Below are positions 1 through 6,815 of a stretch of DNA of 9,982 nucleotides, piece by piece (position 1 is the first letter of the stretch; the number at the start of each line of letters is the position of its first letter). The notes beneath the pieces are model-generated. The model worked only from the letters and a program-made list of their open reading frames with translations. It did no database searches and was not told the DNA's origin. A program made the position numbers and the translations under genes. This DNA comes from Candidatus Thiodiazotropha taylori (GTDB taxonomy: Bacteria; Pseudomonadota; Gammaproteobacteria; Chromatiales; Chromatiaceae), in NCBI GenBank assembly GCA_019100305.1, contig JAHRHW010000137.1, forward strand, positions 1-9,982, given 5' to 3'.

Positions 1-337
1 GAGTCGAGCCTTCATAGACATCGATGAGGATCGCATTGGTCTTCGGGCCCTTCGGAGTCGGCATCAGTTCGATACCGGCGATTCGGCCAGTCGCCGGGGC
101 ATGCAGAGGCACCGAAAAGTTTCCGTCCGCTTTGGCAATCGGTTCACCCCGAACCACCTCCTGGCCTTTGACAACCAGAGGTATCGCCGGTTTACCGATA
201 TGCTGGTCCAGCGGCAACACCAGTTGCGGGGGGAAGGGAAGACGGCGGATCGGTTTATCCGCCGTATCCTTGTGATAGGGCGGATGGATGCCGTGTGTAA
301 AGCCTTTCTGCCCAAACAGCAGGTTGAACAATCCCAT
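1..337 (-). CDS. rnfC: Electron transport complex subunit RnfC, N-terminal part (runs off the window)
   Basis: Only the first 112 codons are in the window; the gene continues past position 1. RnfC is the peripheral Rnf subunit that carries the NADH/FMN site and two [4Fe-4S] clusters and passes electrons between NAD(H) and the rest of the membrane complex. The visible part is the family's N-terminal region. It starts MGLFNLLFGQKGFTHGIHPP, which contains the characteristic (G)GIHPP...K element. It continues with PIRRLPFPPQLVLPLDQHIG and then the barrel-sandwich segment KPAIPLVVKGQEVVRGEPIA, which resembles biotinyl/lipoyl folds. The NADH/FMN and Fe-S domains lie outside the window. The ATG at 337-335 is preceded by a modest purine-rich GAGAG. 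The gene is co-oriented with the oxidoreductase gene 202 bp upstream and with rnfB beyond it, so it is probably in the same transcription unit, although a hairpin sits in the spacer. Identification is by recalled family motifs and is firm. Confidence 0.9.
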   Translation of the reverse strand, partial: MGLFNLLFGQKGFTHGIHPPYHKDTADKPIRRLPFPPQLVLPLDQHIGKPAIPLVVKGQEVVRGEPIAKADGNFSVPLHAPATGRIAGIELMPTPKGPKTNAILIDVYEGST

Positions 338-463
338 AGTCTCTCTGATCTCGTTTAACCTTGAGTTCGCAATTGAACACGGTGTTGTGGGAAATCCATT
401 ATCGGGTTTGCCATAACAGGATCCATGCGCCGGATAGTAGTCACCAATTGCAGAATCGAGATT

Positions 464-496
464 TAACAGGCGGAGCCGAAGCTCCGCACACTGTTA
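464..496 (-). terminator. UUCG-capped hairpin between the oxidoreductase gene and rnfC
   Basis: On the minus strand the sequence is TAACAG-TGT-GCGGAGC-TTCG-GCTCCGC-CTGTTA. It gives a perfect 7-bp GC-rich stem closed by a C(UUCG)G tetraloop, an unusually stable RNA loop. A further 6-bp outer stem is separated by a 3-nt bulge on one side. The hairpin lies 43-75 nt past the oxidoreductase stop and about 127 nt before the rnfC start. The tail on the minus strand is AAATCTCG, which is a poor U-tract. It may therefore be a leaky terminator, an mRNA 3'-end stabiliser or a processing site rather than a full stop. Its position would allow rnfC to be expressed at a different level from the oxidoreductase. 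Confidence 0.5.
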
Positions 497-539
497 GCCT
501 AATCGACCATGCTGGCTATGCCAGATGGCCGCCGTGGGT

Positions 540-3500
540 TTACTGAAATTTTGCTGCACGTTTGACAAACTTATCCAGGTCTTTTTCAGTAGAGTTCCAA
601 GGTGTTCCAGGATGGATGCAGGCAGCCGTACACTTCTCGGCAGCCTTCACGATATCCTTGAACTGACCACCCTTGGGATCGGCGATAATCGCTTTCTTTT
701 CGTCGTTGTAGGCGAAAATTTTCGGATTGATCTCGATACACTCATCACAGGCTGTACATTCCGGGGTTTCGATCCATACCGGTTCGTAGTCCTCTGCGGC
801 CGCGCCGTTACTTCCCGCTGCAGCGGCAGAGCCATTGCTTCCATTGGCGGAGATGGAACCTGCCAGGGCGTTCGCGTTACCGCTTGCCGCCATGGAGAGC
901 AGGGTGGAACTGAGGCGGTTGGCCATATCGACCTTGGCCTGATCGACCAGGGCATCCACATCCACTTTGTTCATCTCGCCGGCGATGCCCTTCAGCTGAC
1001 GCCAGAATTGTCGGCGCTCTTCACAGGATTTGGCAATCTCCTGTGCACAGATGATACGCATAAGGCGGTTCTTGCTGTCCACTCCCCAGATGTAAGGGAA
1101 TTTGCCTTCCCGGTCATCTTCATCCATCTCCAGGAACTCATTCATGGGGACCATGTCATCGTTCCAGGTCTCCGGAGGCGCCATGCGGAACTGCTTGCGG
1201 AAACGCCCTTCGGTGACGGCAAAATCGGCGAAGGTCATGGGTACTTCCAGTTTACACGCTTCACCCTTGTCATCCTGGTAGTCGATGGTATAGGTAGGCC
1301 AGTCATCCTCCAATGAAGGGTTGCCATCCAGATCGATACAATCCTCAATGGTCTCACCGGCATCCGGATCGTACTTCATCAATGGATAGGCTCTCGATTC
1401 CACAGCCATTTTCGACTGTCTGAATGCGATGTCGTCACCCACCCCATGTTCCGGAGGACAGACCGCATAGATGTTGAACAGTGCCGGACGTCGGCTGTTC
1501 AGGCCATCGATGTAACCTTCCAGCAGGTGAGTGGTGTTACTGATGGTGCCCTGCAGCACGTAGGTTGTCCGATGGGCGATACCGATCAGTGAGACCTCCT
1601 TACGAATCTCTTCCTTACCTTTCCAGGCTTTACCGTATGGACTCATATCCGCAACCTGGCCGATGTAGCCGGAGGTACAGGCCTGGCCACCGGTGTTGGA
1701 GTAGACCTGGGTGTCGAGTACCAGGACTTTCACCGGCATGCCGGAGGCGAGGGCACGGGAGAGGTTCTGGAAGCCGATGTCATACATCGCACCGTCACCA
1801 CCGACCGATACCACTGGCGGACAGAGCAGCCACTCCTCTGCGCTGAACTGCTTCCAGTTGAACTGCTGGAAGAAGGCGCCGTGCTCGATCGCATTGTACT
1901 TGCCGGCCAGTTCCAGCTCCGCTTTACGAATGGTGGCGAAGCCGTTTGCCATCTTACGCATATGGCCTTCGAAAAGGCCCATGGCGACGGATGGGCTGTC
2001 CTGGAACAGGTGGCTGGCCCAAGGGAACGGGTAGGGGTTGAAGGGGTAGGTGGAGCCCCACACAGAGGTACAACCGGTGGCGTTGACAATACCCATCTCG
2101 GCGCGACCGTTGTTGGTTTCACCCTCGGTGTAACGCCATTTCAGGTCTCTCAGTTCATCCAGTAACTGGGTCACGGACTGGAGCCATTCGCGATCGATGA
2201 CCGTCTTCTCGTGGTCGCTGTCCAGATTCTCACTCAGCCCGGAGAGGGTCAGATCACTCTCTTCACTGCCGGACATCGCTTCCGAGATCGCTTTCGAGCT
2301 GCTCAGATCCACACCTTCGGCCAGTTTCAGTCGGATGTGCTGTTCCAGTTGTTCGATCAGTTTGTCGATCTTCTCGATCTGCTGTTTGACCCGCGGCTGC
2401 ATCAGGGCAGTAACGGTTGAGGTGAACAGATGGATGATGGTCTTTTCGCCACAACCCAGGCAGGCACCGTCGCCACAGGAGAGGGAGTTGTAGTTCTCCT
2501 TGTCCATCAGCAGGGTCTGCAGTGCGCCGATTTTTTCGTCCAGATCGTCGATGCGGTTGAAGGAGGGATCACTGGTTGGCAGATCCAGCCAGAAGTTCCA
2601 GTCGTCACGCATACGCGCAATGGCGGCTTCGTCCTGATGGGTGGCTATCAACGCATCGTCTTCACAGATGGTGACACACTCCATACAGCCCTTACAGGTG
2701 TATGGGTTGACGGTAATGGAGAAGAGGCCACCACTGTTTTTGCTCTTCTTCTCCATGTTGTTCCAGTAGGGCTTGGTCACGGAGAAGTCGAACTCACCCA
2801 TCGCCTGCAGAAACAGACCGAACTCCTCTTCCAGAGTAGCCCGCGCATCCGCTTCGATCTCAGCGGCACCCATGGTCTCGAGTACGGCCTGATCCAGTAC
2901 GGTGCGCACATTGGCCGCTTCGCCGGCCTCTTCGAGCAGTTCACGCAGACGTTTCTCCACGTTGCGGCTCTCTCTGCGCAGGTATTGGGTTGGACGGCCA
3001 GCGGTTTCGATGCGGTTGATCGCGGTGGCGAAAACATCGCTGACCTTGTTGACCAGGCCGGGGATCGCGCTGTCGGGACAGATGGTGTAGCAGTCGCCAC
3101 AGGCGGTGCAGTTTTCCGCAACCCACTTCGGATAGTCGAAACGGATCTGGGTCATGTCGCGAAAGACACCGGTGGAGGCTGGAATCAGTGACAGAGCCTG
3201 GTAGGGGTCGGCCAGATTCTCATTACCCTTACCACTGGCGTAGAAGCTGCCGGTCTGTTCCCAGAAACGGTGCACATCGGAGATGCCGCCCTCGGCTTCC
3301 GGCAGCTGCTTGAGCATCACTGGCATACCGATCTCTTTCTTTACCGGCAACTGAGCGCTGCTGCCAATGGCTTTATTGGTGATCTCATGGATCTCATCGA
3401 AACCACGACGCACAACCCGCAGGTTGTCCTCAACTACCCGGCGACCCTTGCTGCCGAATTTGGCGACAAGTTGACTCTCGATGGCGCTGAACAGTTTCTT

Positions 3501-5477
3501 CTCGTCCAGACCCGCCATCTCCATCAGCGGAGAGCCGGCAAAGAAGGCACCCTGGAAGGCGTTACCCTGCATACGCAGTTGCAATTCAGCGTCGGAGGCT
3601 TCCTCTTTGGCGATCTTGAAACCGTCCACATAAAAGACATGGATCTCGTTGTCGATAATCTGCTGCTGCATCCAGCGGGGGAAGGATTCCCATACCTCAT
3701 CCGCCGACCCCAGGTCCGACTGGATGATCAGAGTACCACCCTGTTTCAGACCGGCCAGTGGATTGGAGTGACCGAACACGTTTGCGTCCGGGCTCAAGAC
3801 CACATCCACATAGTGATACTCACAGTTCAGCGGAATCGGTGTCGGTGCCGCAGAGAGGTAGTAGGTAGTGGGCTGACCCTTCTTCTCGGAACCATATTTC
3901 GGATTCGCTTTGATCTCGTAACCGAGCAGATCATAGAGCGTCATGACCAGGTTTTTACCGGTGGTGATGGCACCCCAGCCGCCTACCGAGTGCATTCTTA
4001 CGGTAATCGAACCTTCCGGCATCAGATTCGGGTTTTCGGAACCGCGCAACGCCATTTCGCCGATGTTCGGATAGGCTTCGAGCAGTTTCTGGATATGGAT
4101 CTCCTGCTTGGGAGTATCCGCATCGCGCACGAAATCGATACCCAGGTAGAAGAACTTACGCTGGCTGCCGTCAGGCAGCATATTCTCAATCGCAGCGATC
4201 AGGGACTCAGGCTGCAGGTCACGGGAACCCAGCCCATAGGCACCGGAGTAGAGGTGAGGGGCATCGGCAAAGCTGCTGTAGCACTCATACTTTGCATAGG
4301 GCAGTGCCAGTTTGCCCGCTTTAGCCTGTCCGTTTTCGATACATTTTGAGACCACAGAGCGGACTTCACGCATCAGTGGCAGGTCTTCCGCCAGGGGCTG
4401 GTCGGTACGTTCCAGCACGCAGACACCCTTTTTACCCTTCAGGATCTGACCCAGCTGGTCACCCGGGAAAGGGCGGAACATGGTGATATCGACCACGCCG
4501 ATCTTCAGTTTGCGGGTCTTTTCCAGATAGTCGACCAGACCATGGGCCTGAACAATCATCGAACCCATGCCGACGATCAGGTAGTCGGCTTTCTCTGTGT
4601 TATAGGTTCCGATGCGGTTGTAACGACGCCCGGTGAGTTCATAGAACTCCTCCATTGCCTTGTCAGCAATTTCCGGGATGTGCTGGAAGAAATAGGGCCT
4701 CTGTGCAGCGGTGGTCTGCATGTAGGCATCCTGATTCTGCACTGAGCCTGAGAGCATGGGGTTGTCCACATCCCAGATGGCCGGTACCCGGCGACGGGTC
4801 TCACCGAACAGCAGCTTCTGTGCCGGGGTGGGGCATTCGATTTCATCATCCGGACGACCCAGATACTCAGCGATCAGCTCACGTTCAGGCACTTGCAGGG
4901 GTTCGATCAGATGGGTGGTCAGAAAGCCGTCCTGGGCAACAGCCGCCGGAGTCAGGGACAGCTCGGCGATCTTGCGGCCGATCAGGTTGAGGTCGGCAGC
5001 ACCCTGGGCATTGTTGGCGAACACCTGGAAAAATCCGGTATCGTCGATGCAATGGAAATCGTCATGGCCGCAGTGTACGTTGAGTGAGGCCTTGGTGATT
5101 GCCCGACAGCCGATGTTCAGCACATAGGGGAGGCGTTTGCCCACTGCCGCATAGAGGGATTCATGCATGAATGCGATACCCTGGGCAGAGGAGAAGTTGG
5201 TGGAGCGCAAGCCTGTCATGGACATGCCGGCGGTAACCGCTGCAGCCGCGTGCTCCGACTCCGGTTCGATAAAGATCAGTGACCGATCGGAAATATTGAC
5301 ATGCCCTTTGGCGGTCTCTTCGGCCCAATATTCACCCATTTGGGTGGATGGGGTGATGGGATATGCACCAGCGGCGTCAGAGGCTTCCCTCTCACACATA
5401 ATGACTGCCCCATTACCGTCCATTGCCATACGGATACCAGGGTATTTGAAGCTCTTCTCTTCTTTCTTACCGAACAT
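540..5477 (-). CDS. Large pyruvate/2-oxoacid:ferredoxin oxidoreductase (NifJ/PFOR family) with C-terminal ferredoxin domain
   Basis: A 1645-aa thiamine-diphosphate, Fe-S enzyme interconverting a 2-oxoacid (probably pyruvate) plus CoA with acyl-CoA, CO2 and reduced ferredoxin. Domains in order: domain I about 15-250 (AYPITPSTQMGEYW at 38-51; GCRAI with R125, which matches the substrate Arg of pyruvate enzymes); domain II about 295-400; gamma/CoA-type domain about 490-690 (SVGGWGAITTGK); 4Fe-4S motif C790-x2-C793-x2-C796-x3-C800; second motif C928-x2-C931-x2-C934-x3-C938; TPP domain with proximal-cluster cysteines C1006, C1009, C1136 (NATGCTSVWG) and C1340, and GGDGAMYDIG (1226-1235) followed by VYSNTGGQ (1258-1265). 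A Gly/Ala/Ser/Asn-rich linker (about 1525-1562) leads to a ferredoxin-like end with C1574, C1577, C1580 and C1616. Usual NifJ proteins are near 1170-1200 aa. The extra length comes from this end, an insert of about 80 residues between the two ferredoxin motifs, and one of about 100 residues between C1009 and C1136. The ATG at 5477 has GAGAAG 5 nt upstream. The exact substrate is uncertain. Confidence 0.93.
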   Translation of the reverse strand: MFGKKEEKSFKYPGIRMAMDGNGAVIMCEREASDAAGAYPITPSTQMGEYWAEETAKGHVNISDRSLIFIEPESEHAAAAVTAGMSMTGLRSTNFSSAQGIAFMHESLYAAVGKRLPYVLNIGCRAITKASLNVHCGHDDFHCIDDTGFFQVFANNAQGAADLNLIGRKIAELSLTPAAVAQDGFLTTHLIEPLQVPERELIAEYLGRPDDEIECPTPAQKLLFGETRRRVPAIWDVDNPMLSGSVQNQDAYMQTTAAQRPYFFQHIPEIADKAMEEFYELTGRRYNRIGTYNTEKADYLIVGMGSMIVQAHGLVDYLEKTRKLKIGVVDITMFRPFPGDQLGQILKGKKGVCVLERTDQPLAEDLPLMREVRSVVSKCIENGQAKAGKLALPYAKYECYSSFADAPHLYSGAYGLGSRDLQPESLIAAIENMLPDGSQRKFFYLGIDFVRDADTPKQEIHIQKLLEAYPNIGEMALRGSENPNLMPEGSITVRMHSVGGWGAITTGKNLVMTLYDLLGYEIKANPKYGSEKKGQPTTYYLSAAPTPIPLNCEYHYVDVVLSPDANVFGHSNPLAGLKQGGTLIIQSDLGSADEVWESFPRWMQQQIIDNEIHVFYVDGFKIAKEEASDAELQLRMQGNAFQGAFFAGSPLMEMAGLDEKKLFSAIESQLVAKFGSKGRRVVEDNLRVVRRGFDEIHEITNKAIGSSAQLPVKKEIGMPVMLKQLPEAEGGISDVHRFWEQTGSFYASGKGNENLADPYQALSLIPASTGVFRDMTQIRFDYPKWVAENCTACGDCYTICPDSAIPGLVNKVSDVFATAINRIETAGRPTQYLRRESRNVEKRLRELLEEAGEAANVRTVLDQAVLETMGAAEIEADARATLEEEFGLFLQAMGEFDFSVTKPYWNNMEKKSKNSGGLFSITVNPYTCKGCMECVTICEDDALIATHQDEAAIARMRDDWNFWLDLPTSDPSFNRIDDLDEKIGALQTLLMDKENYNSLSCGDGACLGCGEKTIIHLFTSTVTALMQPRVKQQIEKIDKLIEQLEQHIRLKLAEGVDLSSSKAISEAMSGSEESDLTLSGLSENLDSDHEKTVIDREWLQSVTQLLDELRDLKWRYTEGETNNGRAEMGIVNATGCTSVWGSTYPFNPYPFPWASHLFQDSPSVAMGLFEGHMRKMANGFATIRKAELELAGKYNAIEHGAFFQQFNWKQFSAEEWLLCPPVVSVGGDGAMYDIGFQNLSRALASGMPVKVLVLDTQVYSNTGGQACTSGYIGQVADMSPYGKAWKGKEEIRKEVSLIGIAHRTTYVLQGTISNTTHLLEGYIDGLNSRRPALFNIYAVCPPEHGVGDDIAFRQSKMAVESRAYPLMKYDPDAGETIEDCIDLDGNPSLEDDWPTYTIDYQDDKGEACKLEVPMTFADFAVTEGRFRKQFRMAPPETWNDDMVPMNEFLEMDEDDREGKFPYIWGVDSKNRLMRIICAQEIAKSCEERRQFWRQLKGIAGEMNKVDVDALVDQAKVDMANRLSSTLLSMAASGNANALAGSISANGSNGSAAAAGSNGAAAEDYEPVWIETPECTACDECIEINPKIFAYNDEKKAIIADPKGGQFKDIVKAAEKCTAACIHPGTPWNSTEKDLDKFVKRAAKFQ

Positions 5478-5508
5478 GGAAACTTCTCTTTGCTAGGTTT
5501 GCAATTTA

Positions 5509-5555
5509 CTTTCTGCCACTATATCGATGAGTGTCTATATAGAGCAAACAGAAAG
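5509..5555. repeat. Nested inverted repeat in the rnfB-oxidoreductase spacer
   Basis: Within the 105-bp spacer, CTTTCTG (5509-5515) pairs with CAGAAAG (5549-5555). Inside it, CTATAT (5519-5524) pairs with ATATAG (5537-5542). The result is a 7 + 6 bp stem with an asymmetric internal loop (3 and 6 nt) and a 12-nt apical loop. In the mRNA it would lie between the rnfB stop and the ribosome binding site of the oxidoreductase. No U-tract follows, so it is not a standard terminator. A processing or stabilising hairpin, or a protein site, is possible. The inner stem is AT-only, so folding is weak. Confidence 0.3.
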
Positions 5556-5582
5556 CATAGGCTTAAGGTTTTACTGCCAACA

Positions 5583-6461
5583 TCAGAAAGGCAGTGCTTC
5601 TTTACGTACTATGCGTTTGGCTTGCTGCCCTTTGATGACTCCAAGGGATTCATCAAGCCATACAATTGCCCCGGTCGGGCAACGCTCAGTAGCAATAGGG
5701 GAGGCTAAACTAATCTTGTTATAGTCGATTACAGCCAAATTGTCTTGAATACTAATCAATCCTTCCGGGGAGTCTTTGACGCATCTTTCACAGGCGGTGC
5801 AGGCGACTTCGCAATCGTTTTCTGCAGTGTCGCCATGCTCCAGATTCTTGCAGGCAACCCACAATCGATGGGCGGCGTCCTGAATTGAGAAGAGATCCTT
5901 GGGACAGATATCGACGCAATCGCCACACGCGGTACATTTTGCGTTGTCTACAATGGGCAATCCGTTGTGATCCATGGTGATCGCATCGAAGTCACACACA
6001 TCCGCGCAATCGGCCAGACCGATACAGCCCCAGGTACAGCTTTTCGGGCCGCCGGAGACGACTGCGGCTGCACGGCAGCTCTCCAAACCTTCATAATGGG
6101 CGCGCATACGGGCGACATGATTGCCGCCGGCGCAGGCCAGACGGGCTACCCGCTTTACCACATCGCCGCTCTCAACGCCCAGGTAGTCGGCGATGTTCTC
6201 GATCGCCTCGGCGTTGCTGACGGTACATTGAGCGGGAGTGACCTCGCCGGAGATCAGTGCCTCGGCGAAGGGTCGGCACCCGGCACTGCCACAGGCACCA
6301 CAATTGGTGGCGGGCAACATGCCTTCCAGATCATCGATTCGGGGGTCTTCAAATACCCAGAGTTTTTTGTTGGCGAAGACCAGCATGGAAGAGAGTAACA
6401 GGCCAAGAATGCCCATAAAAAGGATAGCGGTCGTGACGTTAAGTGCGATCTCAATATCCAT
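5583..6461 (-). CDS. rnfB: Electron transport complex subunit RnfB, long multi-cluster form
   Basis: A 292-aa Fe-S subunit of the Rnf ion-motive ferredoxin:NAD+ oxidoreductase, probably the entry point for electrons from ferredoxin. It begins with one membrane segment (about 7-29). The 4Fe-S domain signature follows: C54-x2-C57-x4-C62-RPFAEAL with C79. Next come C142-x3-C146-x5-C152-x3-C156, a classical C176-x2-C179-x2-C182-x3-C186-P motif, and a last ferredoxin-like set with C217, C221, C224, C227 and C261-P. This cysteine-rich C-terminus, with VACKN...CEVACTACERC and NLAVIDYNK, resembles the long RnfB of anaerobes rather than the roughly 190-aa gammaproteobacterial type. I chose the ATG at 6461; a TTG at 6467 would add two residues, and an in-frame TGA lies just above it. 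The next gene downstream on the same strand is the giant oxidoreductase, then rnfC. Identification is firm. Confidence 0.92.
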   Translation of the reverse strand: MDIEIALNVTTAILFMGILGLLLSSMLVFANKKLWVFEDPRIDDLEGMLPATNCGACGSAGCRPFAEALISGEVTPAQCTVSNAEAIENIADYLGVESGDVVKRVARLACAGGNHVARMRAHYEGLESCRAAAVVSGGPKSCTWGCIGLADCADVCDFDAITMDHNGLPIVDNAKCTACGDCVDICPKDLFSIQDAAHRLWVACKNLEHGDTAENDCEVACTACERCVKDSPEGLISIQDNLAVIDYNKISLASPIATERCPTGAIVWLDESLGVIKGQQAKRIVRKEALPF

Positions 6462-6486
6462 TTCCAATACCCGATGTCATGCCTGT

Positions 6487-6514
6487 GAAACCTAACTGAA
6501 ACCCTGAAGAAACC
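6487..6514 (-). promoter_or_regulatory. Three 11-bp-phased GGTTTC boxes upstream of rnfB
   Basis: GAAACC occurs on the plus strand at 6487-6492, 6498-6503 and 6509-6514, exactly 11 bp apart. In the rnfB sense this is GGTTTC three times, 26-53 nt before the ATG. One copy per helical turn would place all three on the same DNA face, as in tandem sites for winged-helix response regulators such as the PhoB/OmpR class. They may be an operator or activator site for the rnf-oxidoreductase cluster, or a repeated element in the mRNA leader. No known regulator consensus was matched. Confidence 0.4.
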
Positions 6515-6571
6515 TTACATAGTTTAATGTTGGGGTTAGTATTGGTCTATGGAATGGGTTAAATAGAAAGT

Positions 6572-6613
6572 ATTAATTTTTTTAAATACTCTAATAGCAT
6601 TTAAAAAATTAAT
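6572..6613. repeat. AT-only inverted repeat
   Basis: ATTAATTTTTTTAAAT (6572-6587) is the reverse complement of ATTTAAAAAATTAAT (6599-6613) apart from one extra T. The arms give 15 A-T pairs with a single bulge around an 11-nt loop. It lies about 110-150 bp upstream of the rnfB start. Possible roles are an UP-element-like or bending site, a silencer target, or a site that opens easily. Because the arms contain no G or C, it is unlikely to act as a terminator. Confidence 0.45.
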
Positions 6614-6731
6614 GATTACATAAAACCTCTGATTGGGTGACGCCAATCCCTACACTCAACTTTATACCCAAGGCATAGGATTTCAACCATGCTGGCCTAT
6701 CAGAAAAAGTATCGGCGGGGTGGGCTGAATT

Positions 6732-6782
6732 TTAACCTGAAAAAAGTGGTGTTATAGCACCTGCAAGCTGTTTTTCAGTTAA
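6732..6782 (-). terminator. Possible terminator downstream of the transglycosylase gene
   Basis: On the minus strand the order is an A-tract (CTGAAAAACAG), a short GGTG-CTATAA-CACC hairpin and a six-T run. Outer arms TTAACTGAAAAA and TTTTTCAGGTTAA (one bulged base) also pair. An A-tract, hairpin and T-tract layout is typical of intrinsic, often bidirectional, terminators. The central stem is only 4 bp, so strength is doubtful. It lies about 60 nt past the end of the gene at 6842-7477 and would separate it from rnfB transcription. Confidence 0.4.
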
Positions 6783-6815
6783 CCGCTCCGGTTGTTGGTC
6801 TGAGCGTGCTGGTGA

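Noticed and set aside
24..358. Overlapping short open frames on both strands at the left end
   Set aside because: The RnfC N-terminus reads clearly in another minus-strand frame that runs off the window.
525..1316. Long plus-strand open frame of 263 codons opposite the oxidoreductase gene
   Set aside because: It lies antisense to a gene with clear domain motifs throughout; no recognisable motif or ribosome binding site.
2430..3191. Plus-strand open frame of 253 codons
   Set aside because: Antisense shadow of the ferredoxin region of the oxidoreductase; no family features.
3270..4349. Plus-strand open frame of 359 codons, the longest antisense frame
   Set aside because: Antisense to the gamma and domain II parts of the oxidoreductase; long antisense frames are expected from codon bias, and nothing in the translation looks like a protein family.
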